64,000 bases of DNA from Actinomycetota bacterium (GTDB lineage Bacteria; Actinomycetota; Actinomycetes; Streptosporangiales; Streptosporangiaceae). Numbering within the stretch: position 1 is the stretch's first letter; every line of letters begins with the position of its first letter. The stretch is from contig DAHVAR010000082.1 of the NCBI GenBank assembly GCA_027314515.1, forward strand, positions 1 through 64,000. The letters run 5' to 3'. Below the pieces are notes generated by a model, which saw nothing but the letters and a program-made list of their open reading frames with translations, was not told the origin of the DNA and did not search any database. Below are positions 6,865-15,939 of this stretch, piece by piece. The translations under genes and the position numbers were made by a program.

Positions 6865-9321
6865 TCAGGCGACCGTGATGGTCGTGCTGGCGCGGACGTC
6901 ATCGAGGCTGTGCGCGGCCTCGATGCGATACTCCCCCGGCACCGTCGTCCAGCCATCGGCCCAGACCTGGAATGCGCGCTCAGGCAACGGGATCGTGACG
7001 GTCACGGCCTGGCCCGGCTCGGCCGCCACGGTGGCGAAGCCGGCCAGCCAGCGCCGCGGCCGGGTGCTGTCCGGCGTCATCGGCCTGGCATAGACCTGGA
7101 CGACCTCGCGGCCGGCCCGGCTGCCGGTGTTGCGAACCGTTACGGTGACCGCGCCGTCGCCTGCCGACGGTTCCTGGTAGTCCCAGCTGGCGTAGCCGAG
7201 TCCGTGGCCGAATGCGAACCGCGGCGCGATCCCGGACCGCTCGAAGGCCCGGTAGCCGATGAACACGCCCTCGTCGTAATGCAGCTCGCCGTCGGCTGGC
7301 GTGACGGACAGCACCGGGCAGTCCGACTCGGTGACCGGCCAGGTTGTCGGCAGCCGGCCGCCCGGCTCCACGGTGCCCAGCAGCACGTCGGCGATGGCGT
7401 GGCCGGCTTCCTGGCCGGGGAACCAGACCAGCAGCACTGCAGCCACCTCGTCGGCCCACGGCAACTCGACCGGTGAGCCCGCGTTGACCACCACGATGGT
7501 GCGCCGGCTGGCCGCCGCGACGCGGCGGACAAGCTCGTCCTGGCGGCCCGGCAGCGCGAGGCTGGCGCGGTCGAAGCCCTCAGACTCCACCTCGTCGGTC
7601 GTGCCGACCACCACGATGGCGACGTCGGTGCTGGCGGCGACGGTTTCGGCCGCGGCAAGGAGATCGTCCGCTGTGGCCGCCGGGGCGCCGTAACCGAGCG
7701 TCAGCGCCAGCAGCGGGAATCCGAGTACCGGCCGCACGCGCAGGACCAGCGATACCTCCAGCGTCTCACCCGCGGCCAGCGGCACCGGGACACGGCGCTC
7801 TGGCGGTGCCAGGAAGGTCACCGCGAGGTCATCCGAGTCCGGCTCAACCAGACCGTCGAACAGCGCCGCGCCGCCGGCCCTCAGGGTGAACCACCCGATC
7901 CCGCGAATGCCAAGCTCATGCGTGCCGCTCTGCGCCGCGGTCAGCCGCCCGGAAATCTGCACCGCATCCAGCGCATCCCCGTCCACTCCGCTGGGCAGCT
8001 GCATCCACCGGCCGGCGCCGGTAGCCAGCGGGGCCTGGTAGACAACCGCGCCTGCCTTGTCGCTGAAGGTCGCCCGCAGCCCGGTCCGCCGCGGCGCGGC
8101 GGCAGGCTGCAGCTTGCCAGATCGCGGGTCGCAGCCGATCGCGTAGCTCAGTTCGACGGTCTCCGGCAGAGCTGCGGCCAGGCCGTCCAGCGGCGAGACG
8201 ATGCGCTCGGGGAAGACAGTAGCGCTGCCGCCGCCGAGGACCCTGGCGTCCCGCCCGAGTGCGCCGATCAGCGCGATGCTGCGGAGCCCGGAAAGGTCGA
8301 GCGGCAGCACCTCATCGCGATTGACGGCCAGCACGAACGACCGCGTCGCGATCTCTCGCGCGAGCGCCGCGCCGTCGATGACGGCGGGGCGGTTCTCCGG
8401 CGGCGCTGACTCCGGAGCGCCCGCTAGCGCGCCGACCCGGGCAGCGAGGAGGAGCACCCGGCGAACCTGCTCGTCGATGATCTCGAGCGGCACGTCGCCG
8501 GCCCGCACCGCGGCAACCAGCCGGGCGCCCCACGGATTGCCGGCCGCCGGCATCGCGATGTCCAGGCCGGCGTTGGCCGTCTCCGCGGTGGCACGGGCGG
8601 CCAGCCAGTCGGAAACAATGACGCCGTCGAATCCCCACTCCCCCTTCAGCACGCCGCGCTGCAACGCCGCGTGCTGTGTCATCGACACGCCGTTGACCGC
8701 GTTGTACGCCGACATCACGCCCCAGGCCGCCGCCTTCGCGATGATCGCCTCGAACGGCGCCAGGTAGACCTCCCTGAGCGCCCGCTCGCTGACGACGGCG
8801 GTCGCGGTGAACCGCTGCGTCTCGAAGTCGTTGGCAACGAAGTGCTTGACGGTGGTCGCGACGCCCTGATCCTGCACGCCGGCCACATAGCCGGCGCCGA
8901 TTTCCCCGGTCAGCAGCGGATCCTCGGAGTAGCACTCGAAGTGCCGGCCGCCGAGCGGGCTGCGGTGCAGGTTGACCGTCGGCGCCAGCAGCACGTGCAC
9001 GCCCTTGCGCCTGGCCTCCTGGCCGAGCAATTGCCCGGCCCGGCGGGCGAGACCGGTGTCCCAGGTCGCCGCGAGCGCGGTCGGGCTCGGCAGCGCGATC
9101 GACGGGTCCTGCGCGCTCCAGGTGACGCCGCGCACGCCCACCGGGCCGTCCGACATGACGACGGACGCCAGCCCTATCTCGGCCAGCCCCGGCAGCGTCC
9201 AGGTGTCCTGGCCGGACAGGATCGCCACCTTCGCCGCTAGATCCAGGCAGCCGAGGGCGGCTTCGACAGCAGCCTCCTGCTTGCCTCGCACGGCGTCGTG
9301 AGCCGCGATCGGCTCGGACAT
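6865..9321 (-). CDS. Beta-glucosidase, glycoside hydrolase family 3
   Basis: 818 residues with full GH3 architecture: an N-terminal (beta/alpha)8 domain with the KHF motif at about 159-161, the predicted nucleophile Asp238 in VIVSDWL, then an alpha/beta sandwich domain containing VVVGTTDEVESEGFDR. A PA14-like insert lies between them (SGTHELGIRGIGWFTLRAGG). It ends with a fibronectin-III-like domain (EYRIEAAHSLDDVR). There is no signal peptide, so it should act on imported oligosaccharides or glycosides inside the cell. GGAGG lies 8 bases before the ATG. The gene is 14 bases downstream of the acyl-CoA dehydrogenase gene and probably co-transcribed, though the functional link is unclear. Confidence 0.9.
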   Translation of the reverse strand: MSEPIAAHDAVRGKQEAAVEAALGCLDLAAKVAILSGQDTWTLPGLAEIGLASVVMSDGPVGVRGVTWSAQDPSIALPSPTALAATWDTGLARRAGQLLGQEARRKGVHVLLAPTVNLHRSPLGGRHFECYSEDPLLTGEIGAGYVAGVQDQGVATTVKHFVANDFETQRFTATAVVSERALREVYLAPFEAIIAKAAAWGVMSAYNAVNGVSMTQHAALQRGVLKGEWGFDGVIVSDWLAARATAETANAGLDIAMPAAGNPWGARLVAAVRAGDVPLEIIDEQVRRVLLLAARVGALAGAPESAPPENRPAVIDGAALAREIATRSFVLAVNRDEVLPLDLSGLRSIALIGALGRDARVLGGGSATVFPERIVSPLDGLAAALPETVELSYAIGCDPRSGKLQPAAAPRRTGLRATFSDKAGAVVYQAPLATGAGRWMQLPSGVDGDALDAVQISGRLTAAQSGTHELGIRGIGWFTLRAGGAALFDGLVEPDSDDLAVTFLAPPERRVPVPLAAGETLEVSLVLRVRPVLGFPLLALTLGYGAPAATADDLLAAAETVAASTDVAIVVVGTTDEVESEGFDRASLALPGRQDELVRRVAAASRRTIVVVNAGSPVELPWADEVAAVLLVWFPGQEAGHAIADVLLGTVEPGGRLPTTWPVTESDCPVLSVTPADGELHYDEGVFIGYRAFERSGIAPRFAFGHGLGYASWDYQEPSAGDGAVTVTVRNTGSRAGREVVQVYARPMTPDSTRPRRWLAGFATVAAEPGQAVTVTIPLPERAFQVWADGWTTVPGEYRIEAAHSLDDVRASTTITVA

Positions 9322-9335
9322 CGGGCGCCCTCCGG

Positions 9336-10478
9336 TCAGTTACCGTCCCGGACGAGCGCCCGGCCGATAATCAGCTTCTGGATCTCGCTGGTGCCCTCGT
9401 AGATGCGGAACAGCCTGGCGTCCCGGTACATCCGCTCGACCGGGATGCCGTGCATGTAGCCAAGCCCGCCGTGGACCTGGACTGCCAGGTCGGCGGCGCG
9501 GCCGACCATCTCGGAGCAGAACAGCTTGGCGGCCGACGGGCCGATCCGCCGGTCCGCGCCGGAGTCGTAGTTGCGCGCCGCCTCCGTTACCATCGCCCGG
9601 CCGGCGTACGCCCCGGTCTGGATCTCCGCGAGCATCGCCTGCACGAGCTGGAACTCACCGATCGGATGCCCGCCCTGGCGGGCCGACGTCGCGTGCGAGA
9701 CCGACTCGGCCAGCAGCCGGTCGGCCATGCCGACGCAGATCGCCGCGATGTGCACCCGGCCGCGGACCAGCGAGCGCATCGCGGCCGCGAAACCGGCTCC
9801 TTCCTGCTCGCCGACCAGCGCCGTCGACGGGACCCTGACCTGGTCGAGGAGCACCTCAGCGGTCCACGCCCCGGCTTGCCCCATCTTGCGGTCCCGCGGC
9901 CCGACCCGGACGCCGTGCAGCCCTGCGTCGACCAGGAAGACCGAGATCCCCCGCGTCCCCCGCGCCGCCGGATCGGTGCGCGCGAACACCACGAACAGGT
10001 CCGCGATCGGCGCGTTGGTGATGAACCGCTTGGCCCCGGACAGCACGTAGCCGTCGCCATCCCTGATGGCTTTCGTTGTCAGCCCGGACGGGTCGGATCC
10101 CGCCTCCGCCTCGGTCAGCGCGAACGACGCGATCGCGCCCTCGGCGAGCCTGGGCAGCCAGCGCTGCTTCTGCTCGTCAGTGCCGGAGCTGACGAGCAGC
10201 TGGCCCGCGATCCCGTTATTGGTGCCGAACAGCGAGCGGAAGGCCGGCGTGGTGTACCCGAACTCGAACGCCAGCCGCACGTCCTGCGACAGGGTGGCGC
10301 CGAGGCCGCCATAGTCAGCCGGCAGCGTGTAACCGAACAGGCCCAGCTGCGTCGCCGCCCGGCGGATGTCGGCCGGGATCGCGTCGGCCTCCTCGATCTC
10401 GTCCTCGCGCGGCACGACCTTCGTCCGCACGAAGCGGCGGACGGCATCGAGCACATCGGCGAACTCAGCGTCCTGCAT
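9336..10478 (-). CDS. Acyl-CoA dehydrogenase
   Basis: A 380-residue flavoprotein of the medium/short-chain type. Signature 1 is ALTEAEAGSDPSG near residue 133, the FAD/substrate segment is YVLSGAKRFITNA, and signature 2 near the C-terminus is QVHGGLGYMHGIPVERMYRDARLFRIYEGTSEIQKLIIGR. The catalytic base is expected at the Glu of IYEGTSE. It oxidises an acyl-CoA to the 2-enoyl-CoA with electrons passing to ETF. The exact chain or branch specificity cannot be assigned. Confidence 0.92.
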   Translation of the reverse strand: MQDAEFADVLDAVRRFVRTKVVPREDEIEEADAIPADIRRAATQLGLFGYTLPADYGGLGATLSQDVRLAFEFGYTTPAFRSLFGTNNGIAGQLLVSSGTDEQKQRWLPRLAEGAIASFALTEAEAGSDPSGLTTKAIRDGDGYVLSGAKRFITNAPIADLFVVFARTDPAARGTRGISVFLVDAGLHGVRVGPRDRKMGQAGAWTAEVLLDQVRVPSTALVGEQEGAGFAAAMRSLVRGRVHIAAICVGMADRLLAESVSHATSARQGGHPIGEFQLVQAMLAEIQTGAYAGRAMVTEAARNYDSGADRRIGPSAAKLFCSEMVGRAADLAVQVHGGLGYMHGIPVERMYRDARLFRIYEGTSEIQKLIIGRALVRDGN

Positions 10479-10672
10479 GCCCGAAGACTAGCGGTCGCGC
10501 CCTCCATCACGGCGGGAACGCGCAGTGCCGGGCTGGCCGGAGGAGGCACGCGCATGCCGGGTCAGCCGGCCCGTCCGATCGGGACTGTCTGCTCTAGCAG
10601 CGGGCCGGCCGGCGGGCGACAGTCGGGCAGGCGGGTGGCACAGCGCGTACCCGCTGCGGTGAGGAGGGCCTG

Positions 10673-11368
10673 ATGCTGACAGGAGTGCGCGCCGCGGCGC
10701 TCGTTACCGTTGCCGTCGTGACCACGGCTGTGGCCGCCGTCGCCGGATGCGGGTCCGGCGGCGGAGGAGGTGCCGTGCCGCGGAGCGCCCCGGTCACGTC
10801 GGCATCGGCAGCCACGCCGGGCAGCCCCGCGCCGGCTGCCACGGCGCCGGCTACCCCGTCGGGCGCCACCGGGTCGAGTGGCACGGGGTCGAGTGGCACC
10901 GGGTCGAGTGGCACGGCGGCAGGCTGTGACGTCGGACCATGGCGATCCGCGCCGGTGACCGTCACCCACAAGGTGCCGGTGCCGCCCGTGCCGGTGATCA
11001 CCGCGGTCCGGACGGCCCAGCATCCGGAATGCGGCTACGACCGCATCGTCCTGGACGTGAGCGGGCCGCTCCCCGGCTACTCCGTCCGGTACGTGACGCA
11101 AGCCAAGGCCGACGCGTCCGGTGCGACGATCGTGCTGCCAGGCAAGCGGTACCTGCTGATCACCCTGCGGCCGGCCCAGGCCCACACTCTCGCCGGAGCT
11201 GCGACCGTCGCCAGCGGAATCCAGCGCCCCGGCTACCCGGCACTGACCAGCTGGGCGCTCGCTGGCGACTTCGAGGGCGTCGTCACGCTGGCCGCCGGCC
11301 TGCCGGGCCAGCTCAGCATCCGCACCGGCGAGCTGCCCGGCCGGATCTACATCGACATCAGGGAGTAG
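10673..11368 (+). CDS. Lipoprotein with C-terminal AMIN-like domain
   Basis: A 231-residue predicted lipoprotein. A short N-terminus and hydrophobic segment end in the lipobox AVAAVAGC, followed by a low-complexity Ala/Ser/Thr/Pro/Gly linker to about residue 85. The C-terminal 140 residues read as the actinobacterial AMIN-like beta domain: HPECGYDRIVLDVSGPLPGYSVRYV, LLITLRPAQAH, FEGVVTLAAGL and a final GRIYIDIRE. Proteins of this kind are surface-anchored and of unknown function. The domain resembles the localisation (AMIN) domain of amidases without an enzyme attached. Confidence 0.8.
   Translation: MLTGVRAAALVTVAVVTTAVAAVAGCGSGGGGGAVPRSAPVTSASAATPGSPAPAATAPATPSGATGSSGTGSSGTGSSGTAAGCDVGPWRSAPVTVTHKVPVPPVPVITAVRTAQHPECGYDRIVLDVSGPLPGYSVRYVTQAKADASGATIVLPGKRYLLITLRPAQAHTLAGAATVASGIQRPGYPALTSWALAGDFEGVVTLAAGLPGQLSIRTGELPGRIYIDIRE
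10871..10915 (+). repeat. Three 15-bp tandem repeats in the lipoprotein linker
   Basis: GGGTCGAGTGGCACG/C is repeated three times in frame, encoding three GSSGT units of the flexible linker between the lipid anchor and the folded domain. Copy number could vary without breaking the frame. Confidence 0.85.
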
Positions 11369-11484
11369 CCGCCGCGCTGGCGGGCCGGCTCTGCTAACGG
11401 CAGATTGGCTTGGCTGGCGCCAGCGGCCTGGCCGATTGTTGATGGCGTAGGAGGGACCAGGCAGCAGCGGAAGGCAGGCTGATC

Positions 11485-12099
11485 ATGCAAGCGGCAGTGG
11501 CAGAACAGGTGCCGGGCGCACTCGAGGACCAGCTCATCACGCGATTGCTCTACCAGCGCATCATCGTCCTCGGCACCGAGGTCGACGACCGGGTGGCGAA
11601 CCGGCTGTGCGCCCAGCTGCTGCTGCTGTCGGCCGAGGATCCGCGCGGTGACATCAGCCTGTACATCAACTCCCCGGGCGGCTCGGTCAGCGCCGGGCTG
11701 GCGATCTACGACACTATGCAGCTGATCCCCAATGACGTGAGCACGCTGGCGATGGGCCTGGCCGGGAGCATGGCTCAGTTCCTGTTGTGCGCCGGAACGC
11801 ACGGCAAGCGGTTCAGCCTGCCGCACGCGCAGGTGCTGATGCACCAGGGCTCGGCCGGCTTCGGCGGCACCGCCGCGGACGTCGAGATCTACGCAGCGCA
11901 GCTGGACCGGATCGGCACCCTGATGACCAAGCTGACTGCGAAGCACACCGGCCAGCCGGCCGAGCAGGTGGCAGCCGACAGCGGCCGGGACCGGTGGTTC
12001 AGCGCTGCCGAAGCGCTCGAGTACGGGATGATCGACCACATCCTGGAACGGGTCGATGACATCCGACCTGCGGTCGTCGGCCGGCTGGCGGGCCTGTGA
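11485..12099 (+). CDS. clpP: ATP-dependent Clp protease proteolytic subunit (first of pair)
   Basis: A 204-residue ClpP with the full catalytic triad in context: Ser in [12 protein letters not shown], His in [12 protein letters not shown], and Asp in [22 protein letters not shown] is the oxyanion/handle-proximal segment. It is the proteolytic barrel that degrades proteins delivered by ClpX/ClpC ATPases. There is no clpX alongside, so this pair resembles the additional clpP3-clpP4-type operons of streptomycetes rather than the housekeeping clpP1P2-clpX locus. It overlaps the next clpP by GTGA, implying equal production of two heteromer subunits. Confidence 0.93.
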   Translation: MQAAVAEQVPGALEDQLITRLLYQRIIVLGTEVDDRVANRLCAQLLLLSAEDPRGDISLYINSPGGSVSAGLAIYDTMQLIPNDVSTLAMGLAGSMAQFLLCAGTHGKRFSLPHAQVLMHQGSAGFGGTAADVEIYAAQLDRIGTLMTKLTAKHTGQPAEQVAADSGRDRWFSAAEALEYGMIDHILERVDDIRPAVVGRLAGL

Positions 12100-12755
12100 C
12101 GATGAGCGCACTGACCATGAGCCAGTACACGATCCCCACCGTCATCGAGCGCACCCCCCTCGGCGAGCGGGCCTACGACGTCTACTCCCGGCTGCTGGCC
12201 GAGCGGATTATCTTCCTGGGCACCGAGATCGACGACGGCGTGGCCAACGTCGTCATGGCTCAGCTGTTTCATCTCGAGGCAGCAAGCCCTGACCTGGAGA
12301 TCAGCCTGTACATCAACTCGCCGGGCGGCTCGTTCAGCGCGCTGACCGCGATCTACGACACGATGCAGTACATCCGCCCTGACGTCGCCACGGTCTGCGT
12401 GGGGCACGCGGCATCGGCGGCGGCCGTCCTGCTCGCTGCTGGGACGCCGGGCAAGCGGGCAGTGCTGCGGCACGCGAAAGTGGCCCTGCACCAGCCGTCG
12501 GGCCAGGCTCAGGGAACCCTGCCGGACCTGGCCGTCCAGGCCGAGGAACTGGCCAAGGTCAGGGCCGAGGTGGACGAGATCCTCAGCCAGCACACTGGTC
12601 ACCCGCTCGCCAAGATCAGGGCCGATACTGACCGGAACAAGACGTTCAGCGCCCGCGAGGCCGTCGGCTACGGCCTCGCCGACGAGGTGATCACCACGAG
12701 GAAGGCGGTACCGGCGAGCATCACACGGCCCGCTGCCCGGGCTGGCGCTGGCTAA
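12096..12755 (+). CDS. clpP: ATP-dependent Clp protease proteolytic subunit (second of pair)
   Basis: A ClpP paralogue of about 219 residues starting at GTG 12096 (an ATG follows at 12102). The triad is intact: Ser in [12 protein letters not shown], His in KVALHQPSG, Asp in [11 protein letters not shown]. Its N-terminus and the [17 protein letters not shown] block match the ClpP2-like branch, whereas the upstream gene is of the other branch, as expected for a two-ring heterotetradecamer. The gene converges on the regulator at 12796 with 40 bases between the stops. Confidence 0.93.
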   Translation: MTMSALTMSQYTIPTVIERTPLGERAYDVYSRLLAERIIFLGTEIDDGVANVVMAQLFHLEAASPDLEISLYINSPGGSFSALTAIYDTMQYIRPDVATVCVGHAASAAAVLLAAGTPGKRAVLRHAKVALHQPSGQAQGTLPDLAVQAEELAKVRAEVDEILSQHTGHPLAKIRADTDRNKTFSAREAVGYGLADEVITTRKAVPASITRPAARAGAG

Positions 12756-12795
12756 CCGGCCTGGCCGGCCGCGGCGCGGGCCGGACGGTCGCCGA

Positions 12796-13203
12796 TCAGG
12801 CAGCCAGCAAGCCGACCACGTCGCTGTGGCCGTGCGGGCCCGGCTGGCGGGATGCGGGCAGCCCGGACGCAGCCAGCCGGTCCGGGGCGCTGCCCAGCCT
12901 GACCACGACTGCGTTCTGACGCAAGGCCCCCGCCAGTTCGCGGCCCACCTCGGCCAGCACGTCGGGCAGCTCGTGCTCGAGTGCGTCGCAAATCGCCGCC
13001 AGCACCTCAGAGGAAGCTTCCTTGCGGCCGCGCTCGACTTCGGATAGGTACTGCACCGACACATTGGCTGCGCCCGCCACGTCGGCCAGTGTCCGGCCCT
13101 GCTCCTGGCGGGTCCGCCGGAGCACCTCCCCGAGCGTCGTCCGCAGCAGCGGCCTGGCTCGCCGACTGCCATCGTCGTGGCCAGTCGCCAGCGGGCGGAG
13201 CAT
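12796..13203 (-). CDS. clgR: XRE-family regulator of the ClgR type
   Basis: A 135-residue DNA-binding protein with one helix-turn-helix in residues 22-80. The motif [48 protein letters not shown], split here for description, is the ClgR signature ([15 protein letters not shown]). ClgR activates clp protease genes in Streptomyces, Corynebacterium and Mycobacterium and is itself a Clp substrate through its C-terminus. The tail here ends VVGLLAA, and the terminal Leu-Ala-Ala is a typical ClpX recognition end. It sits convergent to the clpP pair, which supports a local circuit. A 12-bp palindrome (CCTCGCGCGAGG) lies at 13214-13225, over its ribosome site. Confidence 0.85.
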   Translation of the reverse strand: MLRPLATGHDDGSRRARPLLRTTLGEVLRRTRQEQGRTLADVAGAANVSVQYLSEVERGRKEASSEVLAAICDALEHELPDVLAEVGRELAGALRQNAVVVRLGSAPDRLAASGLPASRQPGPHGHSDVVGLLAA

Positions 13204-13403
13204 GGGCTGCCCTCCTCGCGCGAGGGTGTCGGTTAGTGGGATAGCGCTGAGGTCAGGCTAGTCAGTGCTGCCACGGGCAAGAAGAGATTTCGCATTCGGC
13301 GTACTAGGCAAGCTCGGCTGCCGCGGCCCGCGGCTCGCCGGGCGCTCGAAGACGGCTCCTACTTCACGGTCGGCTGACCGGCCTCAGCCGCTGCCTGGCA
13401 GCC

Positions 13404-14609
13404 TCAGCGCGCTGACTCGAAGATGGCGGCAATTCCCTGCCCGCCGCCGACGCACATGGTCTCCAGCAGGTAGCGGCCATCGCGCCGGCGCAGCTCGCGC
13501 AGGCCGGTGGCGAGGATGCGCGCGCCGGTCGCGCCGATCGGGTGGCCGAGCGAGATGCCCGAGCCGTTGACGTTCAGCTTGTCCGGGTCGTTCCACCCCC
13601 AGCCGGCCAGCACGCCCAGCACCTGAGCGGCGAACGCCTCGTTGAGCTCGACGAGGTCCATCGAGCCGAAGTCGAGCCCGGTCCTGGCAAACAGCCGGGC
13701 CACGGCAGGGACCGGCCCGATGCCCATGGTGGCGGGCTCGCAACCGGCCGCGGCCCAGCCGGCCAGGTAGCCGAGCGGCTCCAGCCCGAGCTCGGCCAGC
13801 TTGTCCTCGGCGACGACGAGGCAGGCCGCGGCGGCGTCGTTCTGCTGGCTGGCGTTGCCGGCGGTCACCGTGCCGCCCGGCATGATCGCGCGGAGCTTGC
13901 TGAGCGTCTCCGGAGTGGAGTCCGGCCTGACGCCCTCGTCCGTGCTGACGGTGACCGGATCCCCGCGCCGCTGCGGTACTGAAACGGGCACTACCTCGTC
14001 ATCGAACGTCCCGGCCGCCCGGGCGGCCGCTGCCCGCTGGTGACTGCGCGCGGCGTAGGCGTCCGCCTCTTCCCTGGTGATGCCGAACTGCCCGGCCACG
14101 TTCTCGGCGGTCTCGATCATCCCGGAGATTTTGCCAAACCGCCATTCCGGCTGGGAGCGCTCCCGGCCCCGGTCGAGCCGGTCGTACAGGAACTGATTCC
14201 CCGCCCTCGCGCCCCAGCGCATCGAGGTCGTGTAGTGCTCGACCCTGCTCATGCTCTCGACCCCGCCGGCCAGCACCACGTCCGCTGCCCCGGTCTGCAC
14301 GATCATCGACGCGGTGATGATCGCCTGCAGCCCGCCACCGCAGCGCCGGTCCAGCTGGAAGCCCGGCACGCTGACCGGAAGGCCTGCCTGCAGGGCCGCC
14401 CACCGGCCGATGCACGGCGTCTCGCCGCTGGCGTAGGACTGGGCAATGCAGACATCCTCGATCCGCTCGGGCTCGATCCCGGTCCGTGCCAGCACCGCCT
14501 TGATCACCGTGGCGGCGAGATCCTCGACGGGCACGTCGCGAAGGCTCCCGCCGAACGTGCCCACGGGCGTGCGCACCGGCGCGACGATTGCCGCTCGGCG
14601 GTCGGTCAT
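13404..14609 (-). CDS. Acetyl-CoA acetyltransferase (thiolase)
   Basis: A 401-residue thiolase. The acyl-accepting Cys is in QLDRRCGGGLQAI near residue 90, the catalytic His in SLGHPIGATGARI near 353, and the second Cys in ETMCVGGGQGIAA near 385. NEAFAAQ is conserved. It performs reversible Claisen cleavage of 3-oxoacyl-CoA. The start ATG overlaps the stop of the CoA-hydrolase/transferase gene (ATGA), so the two are translationally coupled, a pairing often used to dispose of or activate short 3-oxo or hydroxy acids. Confidence 0.92.
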   Translation of the reverse strand: MTDRRAAIVAPVRTPVGTFGGSLRDVPVEDLAATVIKAVLARTGIEPERIEDVCIAQSYASGETPCIGRWAALQAGLPVSVPGFQLDRRCGGGLQAIITASMIVQTGAADVVLAGGVESMSRVEHYTTSMRWGARAGNQFLYDRLDRGRERSQPEWRFGKISGMIETAENVAGQFGITREEADAYAARSHQRAAAARAAGTFDDEVVPVSVPQRRGDPVTVSTDEGVRPDSTPETLSKLRAIMPGGTVTAGNASQQNDAAAACLVVAEDKLAELGLEPLGYLAGWAAAGCEPATMGIGPVPAVARLFARTGLDFGSMDLVELNEAFAAQVLGVLAGWGWNDPDKLNVNGSGISLGHPIGATGARILATGLRELRRRDGRYLLETMCVGGGQGIAAIFESAR

Positions 14610-15862
14610 GGCGTTCTTCCTCTCTCCAGTGCTTCGACGTGATCGGGATGCGCGATGGCAAGCATCCGCTCGCGCCGTTGCGCCAACGTCAGGCCGCGCA
14701 GGTCGGCAACTCCATACTCGGTCACGATCACGCCCGCGTCAGCACGAGCCTGGCTCGCCGGGCCGCTGAGGCCGGCGACGATCCGGCTCGCGCTGCCGGC
14801 TGTCGACGGAAGGGCGACAATCGGAACTCCCCCCGCTGACCTGGCCGCGGCGCGCAGGAAGTCGGTAGCACCGCCAACCGCGCCCACATAACGGCCCGCC
14901 GCCGTCTCGCAATTCACTGCTCCGGTGAGATCGACTTCGATCGCCGAATTGAGCGCGACGAACCGGTGCTGCGCGGCCAGCACTGCCGGGTCGTGGGTGT
15001 AGCTGGTGTCCCGCAGCTGAATCGCCGGGTCGGCGGCGGCGCGGGCCATCAGCCGCCGGGTGCCCATCAAGAAGCCGGTCACCACGAGCCTTGCGTCGAG
15101 ACTCTTGCGGCCTCCGGTCACCACGCCCGCCTCGATCAGCTCGGCGACTGCGTCAGTAACGACGCCGGAATGGATGCCGAGATCGCGATGGTCGCGCAGG
15201 CGGCCGGCGATCGCGGATGGGATGGCGCCGATGCCGAGCTGGAGGGTGGCACCGTCGGGGATCAGCCCCGCGACATGCGCGGCGATCGCGTCCTCCACGC
15301 CACGCCCTGCGGGCTGGGGATACTCGGCCGGCGGGCGCGAGACGTGCACGAGCACGTCGATCTCGTCCCGGCTGAGCCTGCGAGCACAGCCCACCTCCGG
15401 CACCTGATCGTTGACCTCGGCGATGACAGTCCGCGCCCGCCCGATCAGGGTGGCTGCGTAGTCCGCGCCCAGGCCGAGCCCGTAGCTGCCGTCCGCGGCG
15501 GCTGGCGGCAGGGACAGGAGCAGCACATCGGCCCGGAACGGCCCGTTACCCAGGATCGCCGGCAGCTCGGAATAGTGCGCCGGCACGATGTCCAGGACGC
15601 CCGCCGCCGCCAGGGCGCGGTTGGCCCCGGCACCGGTGTAGGACGTGAACGACAGCTGATCGCGGTACTCGGCGCGCACCGCCGCCGTGCTGGAGATGCC
15701 GGTGAAGCACCGCACTCCGCCGAGTTGCGCGCGCTGCCCGGCCAGTGACTCGGTCAGGCTCAGCGGCTCGGCATTGCCCTGTCCCCAGACGATCAGATCG
15801 CCGGGACGGACGTAGTCCGCCAGGGTCAGCCCGCCGATCTCGCCGATTTCGGTGGTTATCAG
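14606..15862 (-). CDS. Acetyl-CoA hydrolase / CoA-transferase family protein with no standard start codon
   Basis: Homologous to acetyl-CoA hydrolase and 4-hydroxybutyrate CoA-transferase. The C-terminal domain shows GATLQLGIGAIPSAIAGRL, the catalytic Glu region NSAIEVDLTGAVNCE, and a late VTEYGVADLRGLTLAQRRERML. The first ATG/GTG in frame is GTG 15715, but homologous sequence continues upstream (LADYVRPGDLIVWGQGNAEPLSLTESL is the family's N-terminal CoA-transferase strand-helix) to a TAA near 15898. No ATG, GTG or TTG exists in that stretch. CTG at 15862, with AAGGG eight bases upstream, is the best start candidate. Co-transcribed with the thiolase; divergent from the monooxygenase. Confidence 0.8.
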   Translation of the reverse strand: MITTEIGEIGGLTLADYVRPGDLIVWGQGNAEPLSLTESLAGQRAQLGGVRCFTGISSTAAVRAEYRDQLSFTSYTGAGANRALAAAGVLDIVPAHYSELPAILGNGPFRADVLLLSLPPAAADGSYGLGLGADYAATLIGRARTVIAEVNDQVPEVGCARRLSRDEIDVLVHVSRPPAEYPQPAGRGVEDAIAAHVAGLIPDGATLQLGIGAIPSAIAGRLRDHRDLGIHSGVVTDAVAELIEAGVVTGGRKSLDARLVVTGFLMGTRRLMARAAADPAIQLRDTSYTHDPAVLAAQHRFVALNSAIEVDLTGAVNCETAAGRYVGAVGGATDFLRAAARSAGGVPIVALPSTAGSASRIVAGLSGPASQARADAGVIVTEYGVADLRGLTLAQRRERMLAIAHPDHVEALERGRTP

Positions 15863-15939
15863 TGACTCGGCCCTTCGTGACTCGGTCCCAGATGCAGCTT
15901 AGAATCACAGGCATCACCGCGCGGCCCGGAGGTCCAGGC

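Noticed and set aside
10871-10915. Tandem repeats considered as a CRISPR array
   Set aside because: 15-bp units are contiguous without spacers and encode GSSGT in frame.
10562-11185. Minus-strand frames opposite the lipoprotein gene
   Set aside because: The plus-strand reading has a lipobox and an AMIN-like domain; the minus frames are Gly/Thr/Arg repeats.
11413-11424. GCTGGCGCCAGC palindrome before the clpP pair as a ClgR site or terminator
   Set aside because: A 12-bp GC palindrome is expected by chance in such DNA, and it does not resemble the published ClgR pattern closely enough.
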